NCBI RefSeq assembly: GCF_004000765.1
Contig: NZ_BILW01000001.1
Span: 1-64,000, forward strand
Length of the DNA: 64,000 nucleotides
Reading direction: 5' to 3'
Source: Paenibacillus chondroitinus NBRC 15376
GTDB taxonomy: Bacteria > Bacillota > Bacilli > Paenibacillales > NBRC-103111
The translations under genes and the position numbers were made by a program. Below the pieces are notes generated by a model. It was not told the DNA's origin, searched no databases, and saw only the letters and a list, made by a program, of their open reading frames with translations. Positions 1 to 8,293 of the stretch are shown here, one piece after another; position 1 is the stretch's first letter; every line of letters starts with the position of its first letter.

Positions 1-106
1 TGAACGATAGTTGAATCACTTAGAGATTACTTCAAATAAGTTAAAATATGCGAAGTTTTCAGAGTAGAGTTATATGAAATCGGAGAACTAAACAGGAGCC
101 GCAAGA

Positions 107-482
107 ATGGCATTAAATACAGTAAAAAATGATAAGGAAGTGAAGCCACCTGAAGACACTAAGATGGTTATTAAATACAATAATGTATATAGTACTTTTT
201 TTAATCTACTGGATAGAAAGTTATTTAATCATAAGTAATAAGACAATCTCTATTTTTTATAATATATCTTTATTAAAACATAATCCTTTTTATTTTTTTT
301 ATCTCACGATTTTCTTAGGGTTAATAGCCTCGCTTGCTATTTGTTTTGGATTGAGATGGATTAGAAAGAAAAACAAGTTAATATTTTGGATTTTATTTAT
401 TGTACATTTAGGTGTATTAATATATTTAACAAAACTCTTGACCTCTGATCTTGGTGGTCCAATTAGAGTTATTAATGGTTAA
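107..482 (+). pseudogene. small membrane protein gene split by a +1 frameshift in a T run
   Basis: An ATG at 107 follows AGGAG (about 95-99) and opens a hydrophilic frame (MALNTVKNDKEVK...) that stops after 43 codons. A second frame (183-482) has no ribosome binding site of its own but encodes about three hydrophobic segments and a charged loop (RWIRKKNK). The frames meet in a run of seven T at 196-202; six T would join them into one protein of about 125 residues with a soluble N-terminus and three membrane segments. The family is not recognised. It could be a real null mutation, phase variation, programmed slippage or a homopolymer sequencing error. Confidence 0.5.
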
Positions 483-878
483 TACAAGATGTCAAATGTC
501 AGCAACAGCGCCTAACATCATATTTAACTTCGAAGTATTCGCCTCAGTCCTCTCTGTGTCAGATTCTGAGCAACGTGTTTGATATACCTTCATTGATTTT
601 TTACCAGGAAATTCTAAGCTAACTTAGGAACGTAAGTTGATTAATAGACACCGCTGCAGCCGGCTAATACGATCGGCTGCTGTTGCCTGTTGAAGTAACG
701 GGCAGGATAGTTCAATTAAAAGATTAAGCATCCTAGTATTAGTCGGATTTACAGGTGCTTTCTTTACCACACAAATATGAAGCAATACTTATTCCAGGCG
801 GGTCATTTTTACTCATAGAACAACGAGAAAAAAGGAATTTTTGAAAGGTAATTGAAATAAAAAAAAGGTGGGAGATTC
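483..878. other. gene-poor intergenic stretch
   Basis: No convincing coding frame with a start site was seen in these 396 bases. Around 691-716 there is a degenerate copy of a short sequence (TAACGGGCAGGATAGTTCAA) that recurs in part near 1754-1776 and 4281-4291, with a fragment at 3-18. Nothing else is recognised. Confidence 0.5.
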
Positions 879-1394
879 TTGATAGAAACAAAACGTCTTA
901 TAATTAGAGAAATGGTGCAGTCCGATTATGATGCATTGTGCGGAATATTGTGTGATGAGGAAGTAATGCGTGCTGCTTATGAAAGTGCATTCAACTTAGA
1001 AGAAGCACAAAATTGGCTTAACAGACATCTTAAAAGATATGAAGAGTATGGTTTTGGACTTTGGGCTGTTGTATTAAAAGAAACAAACGAAATGATTGGT
1101 CAATGTGGATTGACGATGCAAAGCTGGAGAGAAAAAGAAATTTTGGAAATAGGGTTTTTGTTTCAAAAAGCGTACTGGCACAAAGGTTACGCAACAGAAG
1201 CGGGAATTGCTTGCAAGGAATACGCTTTCTCAGTTCTTAATGCAAGTAGGGTTTATTCTATTATTAGGGACACAAATATAGCCTCTCAAAAAGTTGCTGT
1301 TCGAAACGGTATGAATATTATTGATAAAGATACCAAGAATTTTAGGAATATAGATATGGAATTTTTTCTGTATTCTGTAGAGCGAACAAAATGA
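879..1394 (+). CDS. GNAT family N-acetyltransferase (RimJ/RimL type)
   Basis: A 171-residue single-domain GNAT protein that would transfer an acetyl group from acetyl-CoA to an amine. The opening IETKRLIIREMVQSDYD is the usual RimJ/RimL-like first strand. The acetyl-CoA loop is seen near residues 96-108 (QKAYWHKGYATEA), and a VAVRNGM segment near the C-terminus matches the usual 'valKnGf' strand. The start is TTG at 879, eight bases after GGTGGGA; no ATG fits better. It stands alone in AT-rich DNA between two broken genes, so it may be part of an accessory segment. The substrate cannot be told: ribosomal protein, antibiotic and small-amine acetylation are all possible. Confidence 0.85.
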   Translation: MIETKRLIIREMVQSDYDALCGILCDEEVMRAAYESAFNLEEAQNWLNRHLKRYEEYGFGLWAVVLKETNEMIGQCGLTMQSWREKEILEIGFLFQKAYWHKGYATEAGIACKEYAFSVLNASRVYSIIRDTNIASQKVAVRNGMNIIDKDTKNFRNIDMEFFLYSVERTK

Positions 1395-1794
1395 GCATAA
1401 TACAAAGTAAAAAACAATTGATAATGTAAATTCAATATGGATTAATCCTACAAACAATCTTGTTCATTTGCTCATACTTCTTGGATGCTTAAATTACAAG
1501 CTCAACTATCAAGTGGCTTGGGGTGAACATCAAAACAACTTAGGGATGCTTATTGAGTTTCTCAACAAGATTATACCTATAAGGCTTCTTTTCCAAAATC
1601 ATTAGATGTATTCAATATTTATACCTGTTTGTTCAATGAAATCAACAACAAAGTTTAACAGAGCCAGAAGTAATAATGCTGAACAAAAACCATATGAACG
1701 GTCAAGCAATTTGATAAAAAATAATATAACCTTTCAAAAGAAGTGATGATTATGCTAACGGGGACACGATAGTTGAGCAGAACTAGTGGTAGCT
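1395..1794. other. gene-poor intergenic stretch
   Basis: About 400 AT-rich bases with no supported gene. A partial copy (CTAACGGGGACACGATAGTTGA, about 1754-1776) of the degenerate repeat described at 691-716 lies just before the broken gene at 1795. Confidence 0.5.
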
Positions 1795-2083
1795 ATGCAT
1801 ATCGAAATACAGGGAGTAACTATGGAAATGAATGATTATTTTTTACTGAGAAAACCACATGAAACAATGTGGTACGAATATCCTCTCATGGTTTGTTCGT
1901 GGTGTGGGGATGAGGGTTGCGGAATTGTCTCTGTAAAAATCGATAGGGAGAATAACATTGTTACTTGGAAGGACTTTTTCATTGAGCCTGATATGAAAAA
2001 AAAATATCGTTCCTTTTTATTTTGAATGGGAAAATTATAAAAAAGTAATTAAGAGCACCTTTGGAATTGCAGGCGTTCAATAG
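1795..2083 (+). pseudogene. small hypothetical protein broken by a +1 frameshift in an A run
   Basis: The frame from ATG 1795 (MHIEIQGV...) reads through a Cys-rich CSWCGDEGCG segment, then SVKIDRE and TWKDFFIEP, and ends abruptly at 2025. At 1996-2004 there are nine A. With eight, the reading continues as KKNIVPFYFEWENYKKVI and ends naturally at TAG 2081-2083, giving about 95 residues. The recovered tail (FEWENYKKVI) is protein-like and matches the style of small Firmicute hypothetical proteins with a CGDxGC motif, but I do not know a function. This is the second homopolymer frameshift in 2 kb. GTG at 1786 is another possible start. Confidence 0.5.
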
Positions 2084-2220
2084 TAAGGCACCACGTTAAG
2101 ATATCGGGACATCAGTTGAGGCTGCCGATTTGATCGGTGTCCTTCACGAAATGCGTGGACTACCGAAAGGCAAAGGTTTATCGTGTTCCTTGCACGAATG
2201 AGTGGGGAGTGGAATTTAGG

Positions 2221-2258
2221 AAGGGACAGATCGCCGTGGCCGGCAATTGTCCCTTATT
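2221..2258. terminator. possible hairpin terminator
   Basis: AAGGGACA and TGTCCCTT form a perfect 8-bp stem with a G/C-rich inner loop (GCCG...CGGC), followed by ATTTTATT. The T tract is interrupted, so termination is uncertain. It lies downstream of the broken gene at 1795 and converges with the SDR operon end. Confidence 0.35.
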
Positions 2259-2361
2259 TTATTCAAGTGACGGGTAGATACGGTGTCTTTTATATACATT
2301 TTCCATTGGGCTTTGCTAAATTTAGTAGATGAAACGCACTGTTAAAATCCAGCAAGCATAA

Positions 2362-3123
2362 TTATTCAATTAGGTTTTTCGTGGCCTTATACAAATTTTC
2401 CACGTATACATCTACTTCATCTCGTGTCATGCGTAAGCGATTCACAGAAGTACCATATCCAATTTCCTTTTTACCTTCTTCTAATTCTTTGATAATTCCA
2501 TCTGCGAAGGCATCTAATGGTTCTCCTTGAGTATGGCCCCCCACTCCACCTAAATTTGTATTCACTGCCGGAGGAGCAACTTCAATTACTTCTACAGACG
2601 TTTCAGAAAGTTGGTGTCGTAGACTCATTGTAAATGAATGAAGCGCCGCTTTGGATGCTGAATAAATGGGGGCAATTGCAAACGGTGTAAAAGCTAATCC
2701 AGATGTCACGTTGATGATAGTCGCCTCTTTTTTTGTTGCAAAAAATGGAGCGAACATCATAGAGAGATGCAAAGGTGCTTCAAGGTTGGTTGTGATTTCT
2801 TTACTGAAATAATTCCAATTGTTCTTCGCATCCCCTTTTAACACATTAAAGCGTTGTTGGATCCCTGCATTATTAACTAACACATTCACTTCTGGATAGT
2901 TTGCTGTTACCCAATCAAACAATGCTACACGCTCGGATTCAATATCCAAATTACTTACACGAGTAATAAGGTTAGGGGATTTTTCTTTTGCATGTTGAAG
3001 TGCATCTTCACGTCGTCCACAAACAATGACTTTATTTCCAGCTTCGATAAATCGCTCTGCAAAAGCTAAACCTATTCCAGTGCTTCCGCCTGTAATAAGT
3101 ATTGTATTTCCTGAAAGTTTCAT
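2362..3123 (-). CDS. short-chain dehydrogenase/reductase (DltE-like SDR)
   Basis: A 253-residue NAD(P)-dependent classical SDR oxidoreductase. Seen in order: cofactor motif TGGSTGIG at residues 11-18, NNAG at 84-87, catalytic Ser141 (INVTSG), and Tyr154/Lys158 in YSASK. The overall pattern is like the DltE/YvrD-type SDRs of Bacillales; the substrate is unknown. ATG 3123 is chosen because AGAGG precedes it by a normal spacing; an upstream in-frame ATG at 3153 would overlap the regulator. The gene begins one base after the stop of the MerR gene, so the two form an operon from the promoter at 3576-3606. The context suggests a MerR-controlled stress or detoxification reductase. Confidence 0.9.
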   Translation of the reverse strand: MKLSGNTILITGGSTGIGLAFAERFIEAGNKVIVCGRREDALQHAKEKSPNLITRVSNLDIESERVALFDWVTANYPEVNVLVNNAGIQQRFNVLKGDAKNNWNYFSKEITTNLEAPLHLSMMFAPFFATKKEATIINVTSGLAFTPFAIAPIYSASKAALHSFTMSLRHQLSETSVEVIEVAPPAVNTNLGGVGGHTQGEPLDAFADGIIKELEEGKKEIGYGTSVNRLRMTRDEVDVYVENLYKATKNLIE

Positions 3124-3124
3124 C

Positions 3125-3535
3125 TTATTTCCTCTTTTCCAATATGAATTCATCTTCTCTTGCTTCTTTTCTTTCCTGGGTATACTTTGTATAACGTGCG
3201 ATTTTTACATCAATTCCTTTTAATGCTTCTTGCATTAGCGAAATTTCAGCTAGTACATTTTTTTTGTGATTCTTCATCATTTCAAGTCGCAATTCAATAG
3301 TACTCTCTCCCTCTACTACCCAATCAACATATTGTTTAATTACACTTATTGGCATATGCGTGTTTTTTAGATAAATAATGATTCCAAGGAAGGCAATTTG
3401 ATTTTCTGAAAAAAAACGCCTCCCAGCTTCATCACGCTCAATTTGTGGTAATAATCCTTTTTTTTCATAATAACGTATCGTTGATTCCGGAATATCGAGT
3501 CTGTCTGAAACTTCGCTAATTGAATAATACTTCAT
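3125..3535 (-). CDS. MerR family transcriptional regulator
   Basis: A 136-residue MerR regulator. The N-terminal winged helix-turn-helix (SISEVSDRLDIPESTIRYYE, residues 5-24, then KKGLLP) is typical, followed by a long dimerisation helix from about residue 75 to 120. There is no conserved C-terminal cysteine pair or ligand domain, so it belongs with the small-molecule or stress-type MerR proteins (YfmP/YhdQ-like size), not the metal sensors. The ATG at 3535 follows the palindromic GGAGGCCTCC ribosome site. It is the first gene of an operon with the SDR. A palindrome between the -35 and -10 boxes of its own promoter points to autoregulation. Confidence 0.93.
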   Translation of the reverse strand: MKYYSISEVSDRLDIPESTIRYYEKKGLLPQIERDEAGRRFFSENQIAFLGIIIYLKNTHMPISVIKQYVDWVVEGESTIELRLEMMKNHKKNVLAEISLMQEALKGIDVKIARYTKYTQERKEAREDEFILEKRK

Positions 3536-3575
3536 CTGGAGGCCTCCAAATTTTATATTTCATGTCGACAGGATT

Positions 3576-3606
3576 ATGATACGCCTTAAACCATGGTTTA
3601 AGTCAA
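3576..3606 (-). promoter_or_regulatory. MerR-type autoregulated promoter with 18-bp palindrome
   Basis: On the minus strand TTGACT (3601-3606) and TATCAT (3576-3581) are separated by exactly 19 bp. That is the over-long spacer typical of MerR-controlled promoters. The perfect palindrome CTTAAACCATGGTTTAAG (3585-3602) lies across the spacer. The seen geometry matches the known MerR mechanism, in which the regulator twists the spacer DNA. It sits about 40 bases upstream of the MerR start. Confidence 0.85.
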
Positions 3607-3734
3607 CAAAGAAATTAATAGTCTGTTGAAGGCTAAAAGTTTGACTCCAAGAACGCCTACGTTTCTTCATAAATTGCAACCAAGTGATTCGACAATCGTA
3701 ATACAGCATATACTGATGTACGGAGGTGCTTGAG

Positions 3735-4202
3735 ATGGATTTTTTGAAGGATTTAGGCAAGCTGGCAGGCGATGTGACAGGCAAAGTGCTTGGAGGAACT
3801 GTCCGTGTGGCAGGGGAGCTTGTTCGCAGTGATTATATAAAGGAAATCGGCAATGATATAGAACAGGTAACGGCCAAAACTGGCGAAATCGCGGGCCATG
3901 CAGCGAGCGGTGTATGGAATTTAAGCGCAGGCCTAATTACCGCAGATAAGCAGCAATCGAAAGCTGGACTACATGAACTTGAACAAACTGCCATTACGAC
4001 GGCAAAAGGAGTTGTCCATGGCATCGAGTATGTGGTTGAGAGCGGAAAAGATGTCGTGACAGGCTTTAAGGACAGCGATAAAGCGCGGTTGAAAGACGGC
4101 GTGAAAAAGCTGGGAAAAGCAGCTGCTATCAGCATTCTGGCTATCGGTGTGATCGATGTCGTCGATGGTCCGGACGTACCGGATTCATCAGGCACAGTTT
4201 AA
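3735..4202 (+). CDS. hypothetical alanine/glycine/valine-rich helical protein
   Basis: A 155-residue protein of unknown function. ATG 3735 lies eight bases after GGAGG (3722-3726), which favours it over the GTG at 3726. The sequence is a string of predicted amphipathic helices with repeated GxV/KxG patterns (KLAGDVTGKVLGG, KGVVHGIEYVVESGKDVVTG, DGVKKLGKAAA). It has one hydrophobic stretch near residues 132-143 and an acidic, proline-containing tail (DVVDGPDVPDSSGTV). There is no signal peptide. The pattern resembles helical stress or late-embryogenesis-like proteins, but this is only an impression. It is monocistronic, with a strong terminator 15 bases downstream. Confidence 0.75.
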   Translation: MDFLKDLGKLAGDVTGKVLGGTVRVAGELVRSDYIKEIGNDIEQVTAKTGEIAGHAASGVWNLSAGLITADKQQSKAGLHELEQTAITTAKGVVHGIEYVVESGKDVVTGFKDSDKARLKDGVKKLGKAAAISILAIGVIDVVDGPDVPDSSGTV

Positions 4203-4216
4203 GACATGTGCGTCAT

Positions 4217-4253
4217 AAAAACAGACCCGACGAGAAATCGTTGGGTCTGTTTT
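4217..4253 (+). terminator. intrinsic terminator
   Basis: AAAACAGACCC-g-ACGA, loop GAAA, TCGT-t-GGGTCTGTTTT forms a long stem with one mismatch and U-rich flanks. It ends the gene at 3735-4202 and its flanking A/T runs allow action in both directions. Confidence 0.9.
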
Positions 4254-4340
4254 AGTATTGGTATTAGTTAATGTACCAGAGCAGGATAGTTTGGAGTAAT
4301 CCTTTATGTTAAAATGTGGTTAAAACCCTAAGGTGATTCT

Positions 4341-5081
4341 ATGGAGAACTGCTCGAAAATAATGGGAATTCCTGTGCCCAAAATTACAATGGAAGATACA
4401 GTCCATATTATTGACCAAGTAATAACGGAAAATAAAGCGGAACTGTTTCATGTGGTAACGCTAAATCCAGAAATCACTATGTCTTGTCAACATGATTTGC
4501 TGCTCCATACCATCATTGCTGAGGCTGGTCACCTAACTGCGGACGGTGCAGGTATAGTCATGGTCTCTCGTTTAAAGGGAAATCCACTTCCCGAACGTGT
4601 TACAGGATGTGATCTTCTATTCAATTTATTAGAGATGGGGAACCGAAAGAAATGGTCATTTTATCTTCTGGGCGCGAATGAGATGACTAGTAAAATGGCA
4701 GCAGAAGAAATAAGCAAGAGATATCCAAATGTATCCGTTTTGGGTAGACAGCATGGCTTTTTTGACCAGAAGGATGAGGCACAAATTGTAGATGAGATTG
4801 CGACCTTGAGTCCCGATGTTCTAGTAGTTGCACTTGGAGCCCCAAAAGCTGAATTATGGATACATAAATTTAAAAATGAATTAAATGTTAGAGTTGCTAT
4901 TGGCGTTGGAGGAAGTCTTGATATCATTGCTGGGACAGTAAAAAGAGCACCAGTGATATGGCAGAAGTTAAATGTGGAATGGCTTTATCGATTATTAAAT
5001 CAACCATCCAGATGGCGAAGACAATTAATTTTGCCTCGTTTTGTAATGAAAGCATTGTTATTTAAAGAAAATAATCGGTGA
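4341..5081 (+). CDS. tagA: WecG/TagA/CpsF family glycosyltransferase
   Basis: A 246-residue GT26 enzyme. The family moves N-acetylmannosamine from UDP-ManNAc to undecaprenyl-diphospho-GlcNAc, the first committed step of wall teichoic acid or related secondary wall polymer synthesis, at the inner membrane face. Family marks seen: TLNPE (40-44), TADGAGIV with the probable catalytic Asp68, PERVTGCDL (84-92), GVGGSLDIIAGTVKRAP, and the C-terminal EWLYRLLNQPSRWRRQ appendage that contacts the membrane. The start is ATG 4341 after AAGGTG. There are no other wall-polymer genes beside it, so whether it makes teichoic acid or the SLH-binding polymer is open; the SLH protein at 47.8 kb makes the latter attractive. 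Confidence 0.88.
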   Translation: MENCSKIMGIPVPKITMEDTVHIIDQVITENKAELFHVVTLNPEITMSCQHDLLLHTIIAEAGHLTADGAGIVMVSRLKGNPLPERVTGCDLLFNLLEMGNRKKWSFYLLGANEMTSKMAAEEISKRYPNVSVLGRQHGFFDQKDEAQIVDEIATLSPDVLVVALGAPKAELWIHKFKNELNVRVAIGVGGSLDIIAGTVKRAPVIWQKLNVEWLYRLLNQPSRWRRQLILPRFVMKALLFKENNR

Positions 5082-5133
5082 TAACGGAACAGAAAAAGGT
5101 TTGGAGAATTAGTCAAGGAGGAGAGTGAAAAGT

Positions 5134-5610
5134 ATGGTTCATGTAAAAGATTTGTTATCCGATCAGTTATTAGCAAATGCTGATGACCCTAGTTGGTACC
5201 TACCATTTTCAGCTGCAGTTGACAATTTGTCGGAGGAAGCAGCTTTTTGGAAGCCTAGTGAAGATAGCAATAGTATCGCTGAAATTGTGCAGCATTTACT
5301 TTATTGGAATGAGACATGGCAAACCAGGTACCAAAAATCTGATGTCAATGCCGTGCCTTCCATAGGAGATAATAATAAAAGTTTTATAGTTCCTAAAGAC
5401 AAAAAGTTCACGGACTTAAAAGATCAATTAGTAGATGTTCTTTTAAAATGGCAAGATCTACTTACTGAAGAACAAGTCGAAAGTGAAGTAAACGGATTTC
5501 CGGTGGCTGCCAAGTGGTGGGAGATACTTGGAAATGTATCAACTCATAATGCCTATCACATTGGTCAAATTTGCTATATTCGGAAGCTGCAGAAGAGCTG
5601 GAGTAAATGA
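5134..5610 (+). CDS. DinB/YfiT family metal-binding protein
   Basis: A 158-residue four-helix-bundle protein of the DinB superfamily. The three metal-binding histidines are visible: His54 in EIVQHLLYW, and His138/His142 in STHNAYHIGQI. Many relatives are thiol-dependent transferases or damage-inducible proteins; the role here is not known. ATG 5134 is preferred because AAGGAGG (5115-5121) is only three bases from the upstream GTG 5125. No LexA-type operator was noticed in front. It is followed after 54 bases by the Nudix gene and may be co-transcribed with it. Confidence 0.88.
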   Translation: MVHVKDLLSDQLLANADDPSWYLPFSAAVDNLSEEAAFWKPSEDSNSIAEIVQHLLYWNETWQTRYQKSDVNAVPSIGDNNKSFIVPKDKKFTDLKDQLVDVLLKWQDLLTEEQVESEVNGFPVAAKWWEILGNVSTHNAYHIGQICYIRKLQKSWSK

Positions 5611-5664
5611 TTAGTCGATACTGCACCGAGGAGCTTTAGGCTATTAGCCACAAAGGAGCTTATT

Positions 5665-6111
5665 ATGACAGAGAATCTTATTGAACGTGCTGCCGGGGGA
5701 TTAGTTCTCCGCAAGACACATTCAGGAATACATGTCCTACTCATTCACGATAGATATGGACATATCGGTTTCCCAAAGGGCCACCTGGAAGCCGGAGAGA
5801 CATGGGAGGAAGCCGCAGTCCGAGAAATTTCAGAAGAAACTGGGATTAATTCCAGAATTCTTTCACTTCTTGGCGACATTGAATATCCTATCGAACGAAA
5901 AGGGTTAACTATTCGCAAGCAGGTGCGCTTATTCCTTCTTGAAGCCATTGACGAACAGGCTGAGCCAATCCACCAGGCTGATGAAGTTCAAGGTGCTCAA
6001 TATTTCATTTGGGAAGATGCCGTTCGACTGCACTTGGAACGAGGCTATGCGGACCTGAATTGGGTGTTTGATAAGGCGAAAGAGCTTATGGATTTGCACG
6101 AGAAACACTAA
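5665..6111 (+). CDS. Nudix hydrolase
   Basis: A 148-residue Nudix enzyme that would hydrolyse a nucleoside diphosphate linked to another group. The complete Nudix box lies at residues 39-61 (GHLEAGETWEEAA, then REISEETGI), with the expected REXXEE metal-binding glutamates. The FPKGHLEAGE context resembles Ap4A hydrolase or MutT-like bis-nucleotide enzymes, but the substrate cannot be fixed from sequence. ATG 5665 follows AAGGAGC. A strong terminator follows at 6154. Confidence 0.92.
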   Translation: MTENLIERAAGGLVLRKTHSGIHVLLIHDRYGHIGFPKGHLEAGETWEEAAVREISEETGINSRILSLLGDIEYPIERKGLTIRKQVRLFLLEAIDEQAEPIHQADEVQGAQYFIWEDAVRLHLERGYADLNWVFDKAKELMDLHEKH

Positions 6112-6153
6112 TATCAAATCTATCAACTTATTGATCAAGATCATGTTCTCATT

Positions 6154-6179
6154 AAAAGCCGCGCAAATCGCGGCTTTTT
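6154..6179 (+). terminator. intrinsic terminator
   Basis: AAAAGCCGCG, loop CAAAT, CGCGGCTTTT plus further T: a perfect 10-bp stem and U tail after the Nudix gene. Confidence 0.93.
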
Positions 6180-6214
6180 CTCATTTTATAAGAAAGACTC
6201 TTCTCGCATTCTTT

Positions 6215-6250
6215 AAAAAAGTCAGCAGAACGATAACAAAAAAGTCAGCA
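6215..6250 (+). promoter_or_regulatory. tandem 13-bp direct repeat upstream of the Lpl-type operon
   Basis: AAAAAAGTCAGCA occurs twice, at 6215-6227 and 6238-6250, with a period of 23 bp (about two helix turns). It lies 69 bases before the permease start. AraC-type response regulators of the YesN family usually bind direct repeats, so this is a candidate operator for the regulator at 10044-11630. That assignment is inference. Confidence 0.5.
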
Positions 6251-6318
6251 TACTGTTAGAGGCGATTTCAACGCTATTGTATGATAGGAGCAAAGAAACG
6301 CAGAAAGAGGGGAACTAC

Positions 6319-7248
6319 TTGGCAGAGGCAGTAAAAATGCAAAAGAGAGTTTTTAAAAAGTATATCCCGCTTACAGTAATGACGGTTCCTGGGCTGCTTT
6401 ACCTGGCGCTCAATAACTACCTACCCATGTTCGGCATCATTATTGCATTTAAAAATATCAACTATGCCAAAGGGATATGGGGTAGTGATTGGATTGGTCT
6501 CAAAAATTTTGAATATTTATTTAAAACTTCGGATGCTTACGAAATTACGAGAAATACGATTCTCTATAATGTAGTGTTTATCATTATAGGGACCCTACTT
6601 TCTATCGGGGTAGCGATTCTTTTAAATGAAATCAAAAATCGATTCCTCTCAAGGTTGTACCAGAGTATTATTTTGTTGCCCTTTCTCATTTCTATGGTCA
6701 TCGTCAGCTATTTAGCTTATGCAGGTCTAAGCTTGGAAACGGGTTTCCTCAACAAGACGGTACTTCCTCTCTTGGGGATGCGGGAGATTGACTGGTATCA
6801 GGAGTCGAAATATTGGCCGGTCATTTTAACCTTGATTCATGTATGGAAAGGTCTGGGCTACAGCAGTATTGTTTATTTTGCCGCTATCATCGGAATTGAC
6901 GAAGAATATTATGAGGCGGCGAAATTGGATGGGGCTAGCAAGTGGCAGCAGATCCGTCATATTACGTTCCCGTTGTTGACGCCTACAATAACGATGTTGG
7001 TTCTGCTAAGCATCGGAAAAATATTTCATTCCGACTTCGGTCTGTTCTATCAGGTGACGATGAACTCGGGTGCAATTTACTCGACAACCAACGTCATCGA
7101 TACCTATGTGTATCGAGGATTGAAGGAACTAGGAGACATCGGAATGTCAGCGGCAGCTGGTTTGTATCAATCGGTGGTCGGATTTGTCCTCGTCCTTATA
7201 ACCAACTATTTGGTTGGTAAATTCAACAAAGATAATGCATTGTTCTAG
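6319..7248 (+). CDS. lplB: carbohydrate ABC transporter permease, LplB type
   Basis: A 309-residue inner-membrane permease of the LplB/YtcP branch of CUT1 importers. It has six or so hydrophobic segments, the subgroup's N-terminal PGLLYLALNNYLPMFGI region, and the cytoplasmic EAA loop near residues 197-215 (YEAAKLDGASKWQ) that docks the ATPase. TTG 6319 is chosen because AAAGAGGGGA stands just upstream; an in-frame ATG at 6277 has no such site. It pairs with the next permease, the YesM/YesN sensor genes and the lipoprotein at 11756. No ATPase gene is in the cluster; such systems commonly share a MsmK-type ATPase encoded elsewhere. Confidence 0.9.
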   Translation: MAEAVKMQKRVFKKYIPLTVMTVPGLLYLALNNYLPMFGIIIAFKNINYAKGIWGSDWIGLKNFEYLFKTSDAYEITRNTILYNVVFIIIGTLLSIGVAILLNEIKNRFLSRLYQSIILLPFLISMVIVSYLAYAGLSLETGFLNKTVLPLLGMREIDWYQESKYWPVILTLIHVWKGLGYSSIVYFAAIIGIDEEYYEAAKLDGASKWQQIRHITFPLLTPTITMLVLLSIGKIFHSDFGLFYQVTMNSGAIYSTTNVIDTYVYRGLKELGDIGMSAAAGLYQSVVGFVLVLITNYLVGKFNKDNALF

Positions 7249-7261
7249 CGAGGTGACATCT

Positions 7262-8149
7262 ATGAAAAATGAAAGTAAAACGCTTCAAAGGTTGGGACAT
7301 ATCCTCATGATTTTGTTCTCCCTGGCGTGCGTGGTTCCTTTTCTTCTCCTGTTTCTTTCATCCATTACCGACGAGAAAGAGATTATCCGAAACGGGTATT
7401 CCTTTCTGCCGTCTCAATTCAGCGTGCTTGCCTACCGATATATGTTAGAAGAAGGCGCAGACATTTTTCGGGCCTATGGCATCACGGTGCTGATTACTGT
7501 GGTAGGGACTACAGCGAGCCTTGTGTTCACTTCGTTATTGGCCTATCCTATTTCACGGAGAGATTATCCTCTTCGAAACGTGTTAGCATTCGTCGTTTTC
7601 TTCACTCTGTTATTTAATGGAGGACTGGTACCGTCCTATCTGGTTTATTCACAGATGCTGGATCTCAAGAACACGATTTTGGCGCTGATTATCCCCGGAC
7701 TTTTAATGAATGGATTTAACGTCATGCTGATGCGGACCTATTTTCAAACCTCGATACCCATGGCCGTAATCGAATCAGCGAATATAGATGGAGCGGGAGA
7801 GGTTAGAACGTTCGGATCGATTGTGCTACCACTTTCAATGCCAATTCTTGCAACTGTGGGGCTTTTTCAAACCATTACCTACTGGAATGATTGGATGAAT
7901 GGAATGATCTATATTACAGACCCGCGTTATTATAGTATCCAAAATCTTCTGAACCGCATTTTACAGGATGCGCAGTATCTGGCAAGCAGTGATTTCAATT
8001 CTGGCTCCAGCACAGCAGCGGAATCAATTCCCGGCTCTACCGTAAAAATGGCTATCGCGGTAATTGGCATGATCCCGATTCTAATCGCCTACCCGTTCTT
8101 CCAGAAATATTTTGTCAAAGGGATTACGATCGGAGCCGTGAAAGGGTAG
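7262..8149 (+). CDS. lplC: carbohydrate ABC transporter permease, LplC/YtcP type
   Basis: A 295-residue permease, partner of the preceding gene. Hydrophobic segments run from about residue 12 to 285, with the EAA loop around 165-190 (IESANIDGAGEVRTFGSIVLP). The C-terminus KYFVKGITIGAVKG is characteristic of the YtcP/LplC branch. ATG 7262 has GAGGTGA at normal distance and follows the lplB stop by 13 bases; earlier in-frame codons would lie inside lplB. The two proteins should form the membrane channel for an oligosaccharide brought by the lipoprotein at 11756. Confidence 0.9.
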   Translation: MKNESKTLQRLGHILMILFSLACVVPFLLLFLSSITDEKEIIRNGYSFLPSQFSVLAYRYMLEEGADIFRAYGITVLITVVGTTASLVFTSLLAYPISRRDYPLRNVLAFVVFFTLLFNGGLVPSYLVYSQMLDLKNTILALIIPGLLMNGFNVMLMRTYFQTSIPMAVIESANIDGAGEVRTFGSIVLPLSMPILATVGLFQTITYWNDWMNGMIYITDPRYYSIQNLLNRILQDAQYLASSDFNSGSSTAAESIPGSTVKMAIAVIGMIPILIAYPFFQKYFVKGITIGAVKG

Positions 8150-8293
8150 TTCATTTGCAATCATTTTCAAAAAACATATCAGGTCCATTTAGTTAGCTCA
8201 TAAGGGCTTATTAAATGGGCTTCCTTTACTTATTCGTGTACTATAATAAGGATACTAAAATATAGAAACCACAGGTGTTGGGGTAGGTGTTGG

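Noticed and set aside
2100..2201. 33-codon open stretch reading DIGTSVEAADLIG...
   Set aside because: It has protein-like composition but no start codon or ribosome site; a remnant at best.
3560..3784. Open frame on the minus strand upstream of merR
   Set aside because: It covers the MerR promoter and palindrome and runs antisense into the helical protein gene; no domain seen.
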